This document shows positions 1 through 5,133 of a DNA stretch of 5,133 nt, piece by piece; the first letter of the stretch is position 1; the number at the start of each line of letters is the position of its first letter. The position numbers and the translations under genes were made by a program. The notes under the pieces were generated by a model, which was not told the origin of the DNA, ran no database searches, and was given only the letters and a program-made list of their open reading frames with translations. Origin of the DNA: an uncultured Oscillospiraceae bacterium (GTDB taxonomy: Bacteria > Bacillota > Clostridia > Oscillospirales > Oscillospiraceae); NCBI GenBank assembly GCA_934643765.1, contig CAKUCT010000142.1, forward strand, positions 1 to 5,133. The letters run 5' to 3'.

Positions 1-2
1 GG

Positions 3-695
3 TTTCATGTGGACTATGTCTATCAGGAACTGGACTGCCTGCCGGCGGGCTTTGCCGTTCCGGCGGGACGCAAAAAGCCCTGGGGCACGGCGCACGCGGT
101 GGCCTGCTGCCGGGATGTGATCGACGGGCCGTTTGCTGTCATCAACTCCGACGACTTTTACGGCCGCGGGGCGTATGAGGCGATGTTCCGCTTTTTAAGC
201 GAAAATCAGGCGCCCGATCACTACGCGATGCTGGGCTACCATCTGCGCAATACCGTCACGGAGTTCGGCTCTGTCGCGCGCGGTATCTGCCACGTGGAAA
301 ACGGGCTGCTGCGCGATATCACCGAGCGCACGAAAATCTTCAAGCGCGGAGACGACGCTGCCTATACGGAAGACGGCGAGACATTTTTCCCGCTGTCCGG
401 AAGCGATCTGGTGTCGATGAACTTCTGGGGCTTTACGCCGCAGGTTCTGGAGGAAATCTGGGACAAATTCCCGCGGTTTCTGGAAGAAAACCTGCCGGTC
501 AATCCGGAAAAGTGCGAATTTTACCTCCCAACCGTTGTCAACAACCAGCTGCAGGAGGGAAGAGCGCAGGTGTATGTACTGCCCTGCACGGAAACATGGT
601 ACGGTGTGACCTACAAGGAAGACCTGCCCATGGTCCGGCAGGCGGTGGCCCGGCTCAAGGAGAGCGGAAAGTACCCGGAAAAGCTCTGGGCATAA
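3..695 (+). CDS. Sugar-phosphate nucleotidyltransferase family protein, 5'-truncated by window edge
   Basis: This is the C-terminal part (about 230 residues visible) of a protein of the NTP_transferase (GT-A-like Rossmann) family, which in general joins a nucleoside triphosphate to a sugar phosphate to give a nucleotide sugar in the cytoplasm. The frame is open to the left edge (Phe-His before the GTG at base 9), so the GTG is internal, not a start. The N-terminal part carrying the family's glycine-rich nucleotide-binding signature, probably about 70 residues, is missing. Visible family features are KPWGTAHAV (near bases 73-99), the metal-binding segment INSDDFYG (near 141-164) and the C-terminal WYGVTYKED followed by a YPEKLW ending. 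The last matches, from memory, a family of about 300 residues common in Clostridia and annotated only as nucleotidyltransferase. The sugar and nucleotide specificity cannot be told from this fragment. It ends with TAA and a hairpin terminator follows, so it is the last gene of its transcript. I am confident of the fold family, not of the substrate. Confidence 0.85.
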   Translation, partial: FHVDYVYQELDCLPAGFAVPAGRKKPWGTAHAVACCRDVIDGPFAVINSDDFYGRGAYEAMFRFLSENQAPDHYAMLGYHLRNTVTEFGSVARGICHVENGLLRDITERTKIFKRGDDAAYTEDGETFFPLSGSDLVSMNFWGFTPQVLEEIWDKFPRFLEENLPVNPEKCEFYLPTVVNNQLQEGRAQVYVLPCTETWYGVTYKEDLPMVRQAVARLKESGKYPEKLWA

Positions 696-705
696 ATAGT
701 GCAGA

Positions 706-744
706 AAACGCCTGCGCGGAACAAGGATTTCCGCGCAGGCGTTT
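706..744 (+). terminator. Intrinsic terminator of the nucleotidyltransferase gene
   Basis: A perfect 16-bp stem (706-721 with 729-744) closes a 7-base loop and starts 10 bases after the TAA. The 3' arm ends in GTTT and is followed by CATATATTTG, so the T-tract is short and interrupted, but the GC-rich stem is very stable. The 5' arm is flanked by an A-run, so it might also stop minus-strand transcripts. Seen directly in the sequence; the terminator role is inferred. Confidence 0.8.
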
Positions 745-847
745 CATATATTTGAGGGTTGGTTGTATCATTGGTTGTGGTTGTTTGTGTTGAAAAAAGA
801 ATCGACCGATGGCACCCCTCCTTACCTGAAAGTTGCTTCACAAATGC
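745..847. other. Non-coding stretch with GGTTGT-rich, C-poor segment
   Basis: Together with the signals up to base 1000 this makes a gene-free region of about 300 bases. Bases 757-790 are almost free of C on the + strand and contain three GGTTGT hexamers (761-766, 773-778, 779-784). This is followed by an A6 run (793-798) and an AAGGAGG sequence on the minus strand near 816-823 that has no acceptable start codon at normal spacing. No coding sequence or recognised RNA family is supported here. Confidence 0.4.
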
Positions 848-865
848 TGTAACCAAAATGTAACC
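848..865 (+). promoter_or_regulatory. Candidate response-regulator site: TGTAACC direct repeat, 11-bp period
   Basis: Two identical TGTAACC heptamers (848-854 and 859-865) are separated by AAAA, giving an 11-bp period, one helical turn. Directly repeated heptamers at this spacing are the classical binding pattern of OmpR/PhoB-family response regulators. A -10-like TATTAT (874-879, + strand) begins 8 bases after the second repeat, close to the arrangement of PhoB-activated promoters, where the box replaces the -35 element. If active, the promoter would read rightward into the membrane-protein gene at 1001. The repeats are seen directly; the regulator and its identity are inferred. Confidence 0.4.
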
Positions 866-874
866 TCTTTTTTT

Positions 875-902
875 ATTATACCGGAAGCCAAGGCAGATGC
901 AA
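875..902 (-). promoter_or_regulatory. Possible minus-strand promoter (TTGCAT - 16 - TATAAT)
   Basis: Read on the minus strand, a perfect TATAAT (880-875) sits 16 bases downstream of TTGCAT (902-897), a poor -35 match. It would start a transcript near base 868 running leftward into the intergenic region, with no supported gene to serve. The same AT-rich bases form the + strand TATTAT box next to the TGTAACC repeats, so this may be a coincidence of a near-symmetric -10 sequence. Confidence 0.25.
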
Positions 903-941
903 GAGGGGAAATCTTAATTTTTTCTGAACTTTGGGCGGCAG

Positions 942-970
942 TTGTCAAAAGGCAAGGCGCCTTGTATAAT
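942..970 (+). promoter_or_regulatory. Near-consensus sigma-A promoter of the 1001 membrane-protein gene
   Basis: TTGTCA (942-947), an exact 17-base spacer and a perfect TATAAT (965-970) form a strong housekeeping-type promoter, with the start of transcription expected near 977 and a leader of about 24 bases. The spacer contains a perfect 12-bp palindrome, CAAGGCGCCTTG (953-964), that directly abuts the -10 box, which is a good place for a repressor to bind. Promoter elements are seen directly; control through the palindrome is inferred. Confidence 0.8.
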
Positions 971-986
971 GACAGGAGAAGAAACG

Positions 987-994
987 AAGGAGGG
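987..994 (+). promoter_or_regulatory. Ribosome binding site fixing the start at 1001
   Basis: AAGGAGGG lies 6 bases before the ATG at 1001. The same reading frame is open upstream to base 833, but those codons cover the promoter and have no ribosome binding site, so this site decides the start. Confidence 0.9.
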
Positions 995-1000
995 CTTTTT

Positions 1001-1558
1001 ATGCCGGACAGACTCGGACAGGAAAAGGATAAGAACCGGAGCAGAACGCTTCTGACCATTGCGGCGGTGCTCGTTGCGCTGAATGTGCTGATTTTCCTCT
1101 TTATTCCGACACAGACGACCATTTCTTACGACGAGGACGCCGTCATCTACAGCGTCTCGGACGAGAGCTATGAAAATCCCTGCCATGTAAAAATCGAGGG
1201 CTATCTGATTCGGAGCGTGCTGCTCACCGACCGCTTTGAGGGCGCATTCTATATTACGGATGTGCCGGGGCTTGAGGACAACATGACATTGCAGCTCGAG
1301 CGCAAGAACGGCCGCTGGGAGGGCTATGTCCATGACTGGGCCGGGCAGGCCATCGCGACGGGTGTCTGGGATGTGGAGGCGACGAAGGACTTTGAGCATA
1401 TCACCGTCGCCTTTGCCACGACGTATGATTATAACGAAGAGACACACCAGGTGCGAAGCGGCTTCGACGCCGGGCAGGCGACATTCCTGAGCCTTGGTTC
1501 TCCCAACCGGACCTATGCCCTGCGGCAGTTTCGGGAATTGATTCTGAAACAGAAATAA
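1001..1558 (+). CDS. Small membrane-anchored protein of unknown function
   Basis: A 185-residue protein I do not recognise as a named family. Residues 1-16 are hydrophilic and rich in Lys/Arg, residues 17-35 form one hydrophobic membrane segment (LLTIAAVLVALNVLIFLFI), and the remaining 150 or so residues are polar, aromatic-rich and with no second membrane span. By the positive-inside rule the C-terminal domain would lie outside the cell. There is no lipobox cysteine, so it is an uncleaved anchor rather than a lipoprotein. The domain has alternating hydrophobic patterns typical of beta strands, including a segment at residues 63-85 with VKIEG, RS and a D-x-F-x-G-x-FYI pattern; I have a loose memory of similar patterns in uncharacterised clostridial membrane proteins, which is weak evidence. 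There is a single Cys (residue 61). The gene is a single transcription unit with its own strong promoter, an AAGGAGGG site and a terminator directly after the TAA. That it is a real gene is nearly certain; its role is unknown. Confidence 0.85.
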   Translation: MPDRLGQEKDKNRSRTLLTIAAVLVALNVLIFLFIPTQTTISYDEDAVIYSVSDESYENPCHVKIEGYLIRSVLLTDRFEGAFYITDVPGLEDNMTLQLERKNGRWEGYVHDWAGQAIATGVWDVEATKDFEHITVAFATTYDYNEETHQVRSGFDAGQATFLSLGSPNRTYALRQFRELILKQK

Positions 1559-1560
1559 CG

Positions 1561-1594
1561 AAAAATCCCGGAAGGCGAGCCTTCCGGGATTTTT
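1561..1594. terminator. Shared bidirectional terminator between convergent genes
   Basis: A perfect 15-bp inverted repeat (1561-1575 with 1580-1594) with a 4-base loop CGAG starts 2 bases after the membrane-protein stop codon. Both arms end in an A5/T5 run, so on either strand the GC-rich hairpin is followed by a T-tract. It would end the rightward transcript and, 12 bases after the psuG stop, the leftward psuKG transcript. Confidence 0.93.
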
Positions 1595-1606
1595 GTTTGC
1601 GGAATA

Positions 1607-2524
1607 TTACAGCTTTGCGTAAGCGCAGGCAATCTTTGCCGCGGCGTGTGCGTTGTTGTAGGCCAGTTCCAGGTTGGCTGCGAAGGAGTTGCCGCCGGTC
1701 ATATCCTTGATATGGGCCAGCAGGAACGGGGTGATGGCCTTGCCATGGATGTGCTCGGCATTTGCCTGAGCAACGGCCTTGTCGATGATGCCGTTCATGT
1801 AATCTGGATCCATCGCATACTGCTCGGGGATGGGGTTGCCGACGACGGCGCCGCCCTTCAGGCCCACGTCCCACTTGGTCTTCATGATCTTGGCGACGGT
1901 TTCTTCATCCTGGCAGTTGTAGTCCAGCTTGTAGCCGGAGGTGCGGCAGTAGAAGGCGGGCAGCTCGTCGGTGCGCAGGCCCAGAACCGGAACGCCGTAG
2001 GTCTCCAGATATTCCAGCGTCAGGCCGAGATCGAGAATGCTCTTTGCGCCCGCGCAGATGACGCAGACGGGGGTATTGGCCAGTTCCTGCAGGTCGGCGG
2101 AGATGTCCATCGTCTTCTCAGCGCCGCGATGCACGCCGCCGATGCCGCCGGTTGCGAAGAAGCGGATACCGGCCAGGCTTGCGATGATCATGGTTGTAGC
2201 AACAGTCGTTGCGCCGGTCTGGCCGGTAGCGAGGTAGACAGCTACGTCACGGCGGCTGACCTTGCCGACGTTTTCAGCCTTGCACATGGTAAGCAGCTCT
2301 TCGTCGTTCAGACCGACCTTCAGCTTGCCGCCGATGATTGCGGTGGTTGCGGGGATGGCGCCCTCATCACGGACGATCTTTTCAACCTTGTGTGCGAACT
2401 CCACGTTCTCGGGATACGGCATGCCGTGGCTGAGAATGGTGGACTCCAGGGCGACAACGGGCTTGCCCTGTGCAAGCGCTTCGGAAATTTCCGGTGTAAC
2501 GGACAAATAATCGTGCAGATTCAT
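1607..2524 (-). CDS. psuG: Pseudouridine-5'-phosphate glycosidase
   Basis: A full-length (305 residues) PsuG/IndA-family enzyme. It cleaves the C-C glycosidic bond of pseudouridine 5'-phosphate to uracil and ribose 5-phosphate in the cytoplasm, the second step of pseudouridine breakdown. Residues matching those studied in the E. coli enzyme (YeiN) are all present with a constant offset of 4-5: Glu27 in ALESTILSHGMPYP, Lys88, His132 and Asp144 around GGIGGVHRG, Lys161 in CAGAKSILDLG (the lysine that forms the Schiff base with the sugar), and Asn284 in the C-terminal TGGNSFAAN segment. No signal peptide or extra domain is seen. The start is well supported: ATG overlaps the psuK stop as ATGA, and AAAGGAG (minus strand, bases 2539-2533) lies 8 bases upstream inside the psuK end. 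This overlap implies translational coupling with psuK. It is the last gene of the operon, ending at the shared hairpin. The identification is firm; activity is inferred from conserved residues. Confidence 0.97.
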   Translation of the reverse strand: MNLHDYLSVTPEISEALAQGKPVVALESTILSHGMPYPENVEFAHKVEKIVRDEGAIPATTAIIGGKLKVGLNDEELLTMCKAENVGKVSRRDVAVYLATGQTGATTVATTMIIASLAGIRFFATGGIGGVHRGAEKTMDISADLQELANTPVCVICAGAKSILDLGLTLEYLETYGVPVLGLRTDELPAFYCRTSGYKLDYNCQDEETVAKIMKTKWDVGLKGGAVVGNPIPEQYAMDPDYMNGIIDKAVAQANAEHIHGKAITPFLLAHIKDMTGGNSFAANLELAYNNAHAAAKIACAYAKL

Positions 2525-3621
2525 TGTTTGTACTCCTTTAATATAGATTCCAGGAGCGAAATGCTCATCTGGGGGTTGATGGTTTTTTCGTGCTGGATGG
2601 CGGCAATTCCGGCGGCCATGGCGTATTCCATGACGGACTCGATGGGAAGCTGCTCCAGCGTGGCGTAGATCATGGCGGCAGTAAACGCGTCGCCAGCGCC
2701 GGTGGCGTTGACCATGTGCTGGGCGGGCTTGAGCTGGCGGCGGAGCATGGCGCCCTCCTGATCCATATACAAGCAGCCGCGGCTTCCGAGGCTGACAAAA
2801 ATGCGGTGCAGGCCCTTGTTCAGAACGGCCTCACAGGCGTTATAAAGGCTCAGCTCGTCCCGGATTTCCTGACCGGCCAGAATTTCAAGCTCCATCAGGT
2901 TGGGCTTCACGGTGTCAAACTTCCCGATATAGGGGGCAAGCTTTCTGGCGTAGGCGGTGGACACGGGGTCGGCGTAGACAGCAGGGCCGCCCTCGCACAG
3001 CTCCAGAAGACGGCAGATGGCCTCTTCGGAAAGGCTCGGGTCGCAGGTCACAAGCTTTGCGCCGCGGATCAGGCTCTGCTTGGAGTTGAGATAGCTCAGC
3101 GGCAATCCCTGCAGCACCGACATATCGGACAGCGCAACAAACATATCGCCATTGTCGTCGATCAGGGACATATAGGTGGACGAGTGCTGCCCTTCGGCGG
3201 TATAGAAATGTGAGATATCAATACCGGCGGCCTGGCACTCGCGGCGGATCTGGTCGGCATAGACGTCGGTGCCGACGGCGGAGATGAGCTTGACATTCAC
3301 GCCGAGGCGCGCGAGGTTTTCACACACATTGCGCGTCACGCCGCCCGCGGAGGTGTTCATATGGCCGGGGTTGGAGTCGTGCATGACGATTGCCTTTTTG
3401 GACCGGCCGTGGATATCGACGTTGGCCGCGCCGACGCCGAGCACATAGCTGCTCTCGTTGACAATGTAGCCTTTGCCGAGAATATAGCCCTTTTTCTGAA
3501 GGTTTGCGATGTGCACTGCGACAGAGCTGCGGGCCAGATTCAGCTTTGCGGCCAGCTCGTTCTGCGAGATCGCGGGGTTCTGCTGGATGATGCGGAAGAT
3601 TTCGGATTCACGTTCTGTCAT
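2521..3621 (-). CDS. psuK: Pseudouridine kinase (PfkB family) with N-terminal winged-helix DNA-binding domain
   Basis: A 366-residue protein that phosphorylates pseudouridine at the 5' position with ATP, giving the substrate of PsuG encoded next to it. Residues 1-54 form a winged helix-turn-helix: SQNELAAKLNLARSSVAVHI (19-38) is the helix-turn-helix, and the wing follows around KKGYILGKGYIV (43-54). Residues 59-366 are a PfkB/ribokinase fold: ANVDIHG (65-72) and GGVTRNVCENLARLG (93-107) at the nucleoside site, KPNLMELE (239-246), and NATGAGDAF (305-313), where Asp311 is the expected catalytic base. Assignment as pseudouridine kinase rather than another sugar kinase rests mainly on coupling to psuG. 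The start at 3621 follows GGTGGTGA 4 bases upstream and begins exactly at the DNA-binding domain; the open frame 39 codons further upstream crosses the promoter and is rejected. Kinases with such N-terminal domains are known in this family, and the domain is usually taken as a regulator, so autoregulation of psuKG is likely but inferred. Confidence 0.93.
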   Translation of the reverse strand: MTERESEIFRIIQQNPAISQNELAAKLNLARSSVAVHIANLQKKGYILGKGYIVNESSYVLGVGAANVDIHGRSKKAIVMHDSNPGHMNTSAGGVTRNVCENLARLGVNVKLISAVGTDVYADQIRRECQAAGIDISHFYTAEGQHSSTYMSLIDDNGDMFVALSDMSVLQGLPLSYLNSKQSLIRGAKLVTCDPSLSEEAICRLLELCEGGPAVYADPVSTAYARKLAPYIGKFDTVKPNLMELEILAGQEIRDELSLYNACEAVLNKGLHRIFVSLGSRGCLYMDQEGAMLRRQLKPAQHMVNATGAGDAFTAAMIYATLEQLPIESVMEYAMAAGIAAIQHEKTINPQMSISLLESILKEYKQ

Positions 3622-3636
3622 GAAATCACCACCGGA

Positions 3637-3665
3637 CAAAAGTTTAATTTCTAAGCACAAGTTTA
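3637..3665 (-). promoter_or_regulatory. Candidate psuKG operator: direct repeat, 19-bp period
   Basis: On the + strand, CAAAAGTTTA (3637-3646) and CACAAGTTTA (3656-3665) match at 9 of 10 bases with a 19-bp period. Relative to psuK, one copy covers the predicted transcription start beside the -10 box and the other lies in the leader, positions suited to repression. The winged-helix part of PsuK is an obvious candidate binder. The repeat is seen; binding is inferred, and AT-rich repeats of this length can arise by chance. Confidence 0.3.
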
Positions 3666-3692
3666 TAATACCACAAAGCGCCGATTTGTCAA
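3665..3692 (-). promoter_or_regulatory. psuKG promoter (TTGACA - 16 - TATTAT)
   Basis: On the minus strand a consensus -35 TTGACA (3692-3687) and a -10 TATTAT (3670-3665) are separated by 16 bases; slightly shifted -10 choices such as TTATAA give 18. Transcription should start near 3658, leaving a leader of about 37 bases before the psuK ATG. It lies just after the terminator of the upstream kinase gene, so psuKG is an independent transcription unit. Confidence 0.8.
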
Positions 3693-3704
3693 GAGGGATA
3701 GACG

Positions 3705-3739
3705 AAAAATGTGCCCCGGCGCATAAGCGCCGGGACACA
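3705..3739 (-). terminator. Intrinsic terminator of the histidine kinase gene
   Basis: Read on the minus strand, an 8-bp GC-only stem (3734-3727 with 3722-3715) with a 4-base loop is extended by 4 bp after one mismatch (3739-3736 with 3713-3710) and followed by T5 (3709-3705). It starts 11 bases after the kinase stop codon and ends before the psuK -35 box, separating the two transcription units. Confidence 0.9.
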
Positions 3740-3750
3740 AAAAACTTTCG

Positions 3751-5133
3751 TTATGCCTGCAGCAGCGGGAACGAGACGTTTGCCTTGAAGAGATCACCGT
3801 CGACTACAAGGTCGAAGCGGCCTTTCTGCAGGGATGTCAGGCTCTGCGCGATGGAAAGGCCGAGGCCGCTTCCTTCCGTGGAGCGGGAGGAGTCGCCGCG
3901 GACAAAGCGCTCCATAAGCTCGTCTGCCGTAATGTCCAGAGGATAGTTGGAGATGTTTTTGAAACTGACGATGACGCGGTCTTCCTGAACGTCACTTGTG
4001 AAGTACACGCGCGTGCCGGGCATGGCGTATTTGCAGATGTTGCTGAGCAGGTTATCAAACACGCGCCACAAAAGCTTGCCGTCGGCCATAATCTGCGGGT
4101 TATCGGCAGACAACTTCACAATGGGTTCCAGCTTGCAAAGCTCAAACCGGCTCTGATACTCGCCCGCTACCTGCGAGAGCAGCACGTTCACATCGACGGC
4201 CTCCAGATGCACCGGCAGCGTGCCGCTCGATGCTTTGGACGCTTCCACCAGGTCCTCGGTCAGCTTTTTGAGCCGCGCCGACTGCCGGTCAAGAACGGCA
4301 ATGTATTCGCGCGCCTTCTCTGGCTGCACATCCTCTTTTTTGAGAAGATCAACATAGTTGACAATGGAGGTCAGCGGTGTTTTGATGTCGTGCGAGACAT
4401 TTGTGATAAGATCCGTGCGGAAGCGCTCGGATTTTAACTGCTGCTGCACCGCCTTCTGCATCCCCTGCGCGATGGAGTTGAGATTTTCTCCGTGGTGTTT
4501 CAGAGCGCCGTACATGTGTTTCAAATCAACGCTTGCATTCAGATTGCCCTCGGCAAGCGCCTCGCCGCCAGCCTTGAGCTTTTGAAGAGAAATCAGGATC
4601 AGAACCAGAAGCGGCGTTTCAACCAGCTTTGCAAGGAGCCAGATCACGCAGATTGCTTCGCTTCCGAACGCGGCGATCACGAAAAATTCCAGAAGGGTTA
4701 CCCCGGCGAAGATCAGACCTGCCTGCCAGTACAGGTGCAGATGCTTCGCGCAGTAGGAAAGCCCGGCTTTGAGCCCTTTTCCCATGCGGAAAAGCAAGCA
4801 CACGCAGCGATAGACGATCGTGTTTTTCCAGAACGCGCCGGATTTAAAGCGCGTTGAAAGCGTCATCAGAACGCTCATCACAAGCAGCACGGCAAGAGCC
4901 AGCAGGATAGCCAGCAAAATGGTCGCCGGAACAAAGTCAACACCTGTCGCATTGATCCCGAGCATCAAGACGCAAGAACCAATGCCAAGCGCAAGCGCCA
5001 GATACAGGTCCAGCGGGATCTTATCGACCCAGTTTAGATGAATGCCCTCCACGCCCTCTTTGTGCCCGGCGGCGCACAGCAGGAAGATCACAAGCGCCAG
5101 ACACAAGACGAACAGCGCAGCCGTCAGCCAGAT
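3751..5133 (-). CDS. Multi-pass membrane sensor histidine kinase, N-terminus cut off by window edge
   Basis: The visible 460 residues of a two-component sensor kinase; the frame is open to base 5133, so the start lies outside and the TTG at 5106 is internal. About five hydrophobic segments are seen: roughly 5133-5065, 5016-4951, 4938-4855, 4734-4666 and 4662-4579. A positively charged loop (about 4854-4735) lies between the third and fourth. A HAMP-like linker leads to the dimerisation/phosphoacceptor helix NVSHDIKTPLTSI with the phosphorylated His at 4392-4390. Then come an N box (DNLLSNICKY, about 4056-4027), an F box (MERFVRGDSS) and the G2 box GSGLGLSIA (near 3873-3847). The usual DxGxG nucleotide-binding motif (G1) is absent: the equivalent place reads SFKNISNYPLDI. 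This variant is, to my memory, found in a large group of Firmicutes kinases related to VanS-type enzymes, so the protein is probably active. The signal and the partner regulator are not visible; the regulator gene would be expected just upstream, beyond the right edge. A terminator follows the stop. Confidence 0.92.
   Translation of the reverse strand: MWLTAALFVLCLALVIFLLCAAGHKEGVEGIHLNWVDKIPLDLYLALALGIGSCVLMLGINATGVDFVPATILLAILLALAVLLVMSVLMTLSTRFKSGAFWKNTIVYRCVCLLFRMGKGLKAGLSYCAKHLHLYWQAGLIFAGVTLLEFFVIAAFGSEAICVIWLLAKLVETPLLVLILISLQKLKAGGEALAEGNLNASVDLKHMYGALKHHGENLNSIAQGMQKAVQQQLKSERFRTDLITNVSHDIKTPLTSIVNYVDLLKKEDVQPEKAREYIAVLDRQSARLKKLTEDLVEASKASSGTLPVHLEAVDVNVLLSQVAGEYQSRFELCKLEPIVKLSADNPQIMADGKLLWRVFDNLLSNICKYAMPGTRVYFTSDVQEDRVIVSFKNISNYPLDITADELMERFVRGDSSRSTEGSGLGLSIAQSLTSLQKGRFDLVVDGDLFKANVSFPLLQA

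Noticed and set aside
780..825. Minus-strand AAGGAGG with a possible GTG-started 15-residue peptide
   Set aside because: The GTG nearly touches the ribosome binding site, and at proper spacing the codon is ATC, not a normal start. No support for a real peptide.
611..856. Minus-strand open frame of 81 codons downstream of the possible minus-strand promoter
   Set aside because: It begins at a TTG with no ribosome binding site, runs through the terminator hairpin and antisense into the nucleotidyltransferase gene, and its sequence (a Thr-rich run from the GGTTGT repeats) looks non-coding.
793..868. Riboswitch-like text on the minus strand (ACTTTCAGGTAA resembles part of the glycine riboswitch)
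   Set aside because: Only a short match; the rest of the aptamer, its paired helices and a downstream glycine-related gene are missing.
833..1000. Upstream extension of the membrane-protein reading frame by 56 codons
   Set aside because: The extension covers the promoter boxes and lacks a ribosome binding site, while AAGGAGGG precedes the ATG at 1001.
1646..2668. Long + strand open frame (340 codons) opposite psuG and psuK
   Set aside because: It is the mirror of two genes with firm homology and conserved active sites; its protein is low-complexity Gly/Ala/Val/His-rich text without a recognisable domain.
3622..3738. Upstream extension of psuK by 39 codons
   Set aside because: It would cross the psuKG promoter and part of the kinase terminator hairpin; the start at 3621 has a ribosome binding site and begins at the DNA-binding domain.

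Overview
The window looks like chromosomal DNA from a GC-rich member of the Clostridia (Firmicutes), most likely a gut-type Oscillospiraceae/Ruminococcaceae relative. This is inferred from the gene families, the clear AAGGAGG-type ribosome binding sites, the TTGACA/TATAAT-type promoters and compact intergenic regions with strong hairpin terminators. The genus cannot be fixed from the sequence. I see no mobile element, CRISPR array, tRNA or rRNA.

Layout from left to right. (1) On the + strand, bases 3-695 hold the C-terminal three quarters of a sugar-phosphate nucleotidyltransferase-type protein whose 5' end lies outside the window; a 16-bp hairpin terminator follows it. (2) Bases 745-1000 are non-coding but rich in signals: a GGTTGT-rich stretch, a pair of TGTAACC direct repeats with 11-bp spacing next to a -10-like box, and a near-consensus promoter whose -35/-10 spacer contains a perfect 12-bp palindrome. 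(3) Bases 1001-1558 (+) encode a small, single-pass membrane protein of unknown function. (4) A shared bidirectional terminator separates it from the convergent two-gene pseudouridine-degradation operon psuK-psuG (minus strand, 1607-3621), which has its own TTGACA promoter. (5) A terminator at about 3705-3739 insulates that operon from the upstream minus-strand gene, a multi-pass membrane sensor histidine kinase (3751 to the window edge), whose N-terminus is cut off.

How the genes work together: PsuK phosphorylates pseudouridine to pseudouridine 5'-phosphate and PsuG splits that into uracil and ribose 5-phosphate, so the operon is a complete two-step catabolic module for a nucleoside released by RNA turnover. 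PsuK carries an N-terminal winged helix-turn-helix, so it may also control the operon; a 19-bp-period direct repeat at the predicted transcription start is a candidate operator. The kinase presumably works with a response regulator encoded beyond the right edge. Nothing in the window ties it to psuKG or to the small membrane protein.

I did not find a convincing new multi-gene system. The points most worth a second look are the regulatory architecture upstream of the unknown membrane protein, that protein itself, and the kinase/DNA-binding fusion with its candidate operator.
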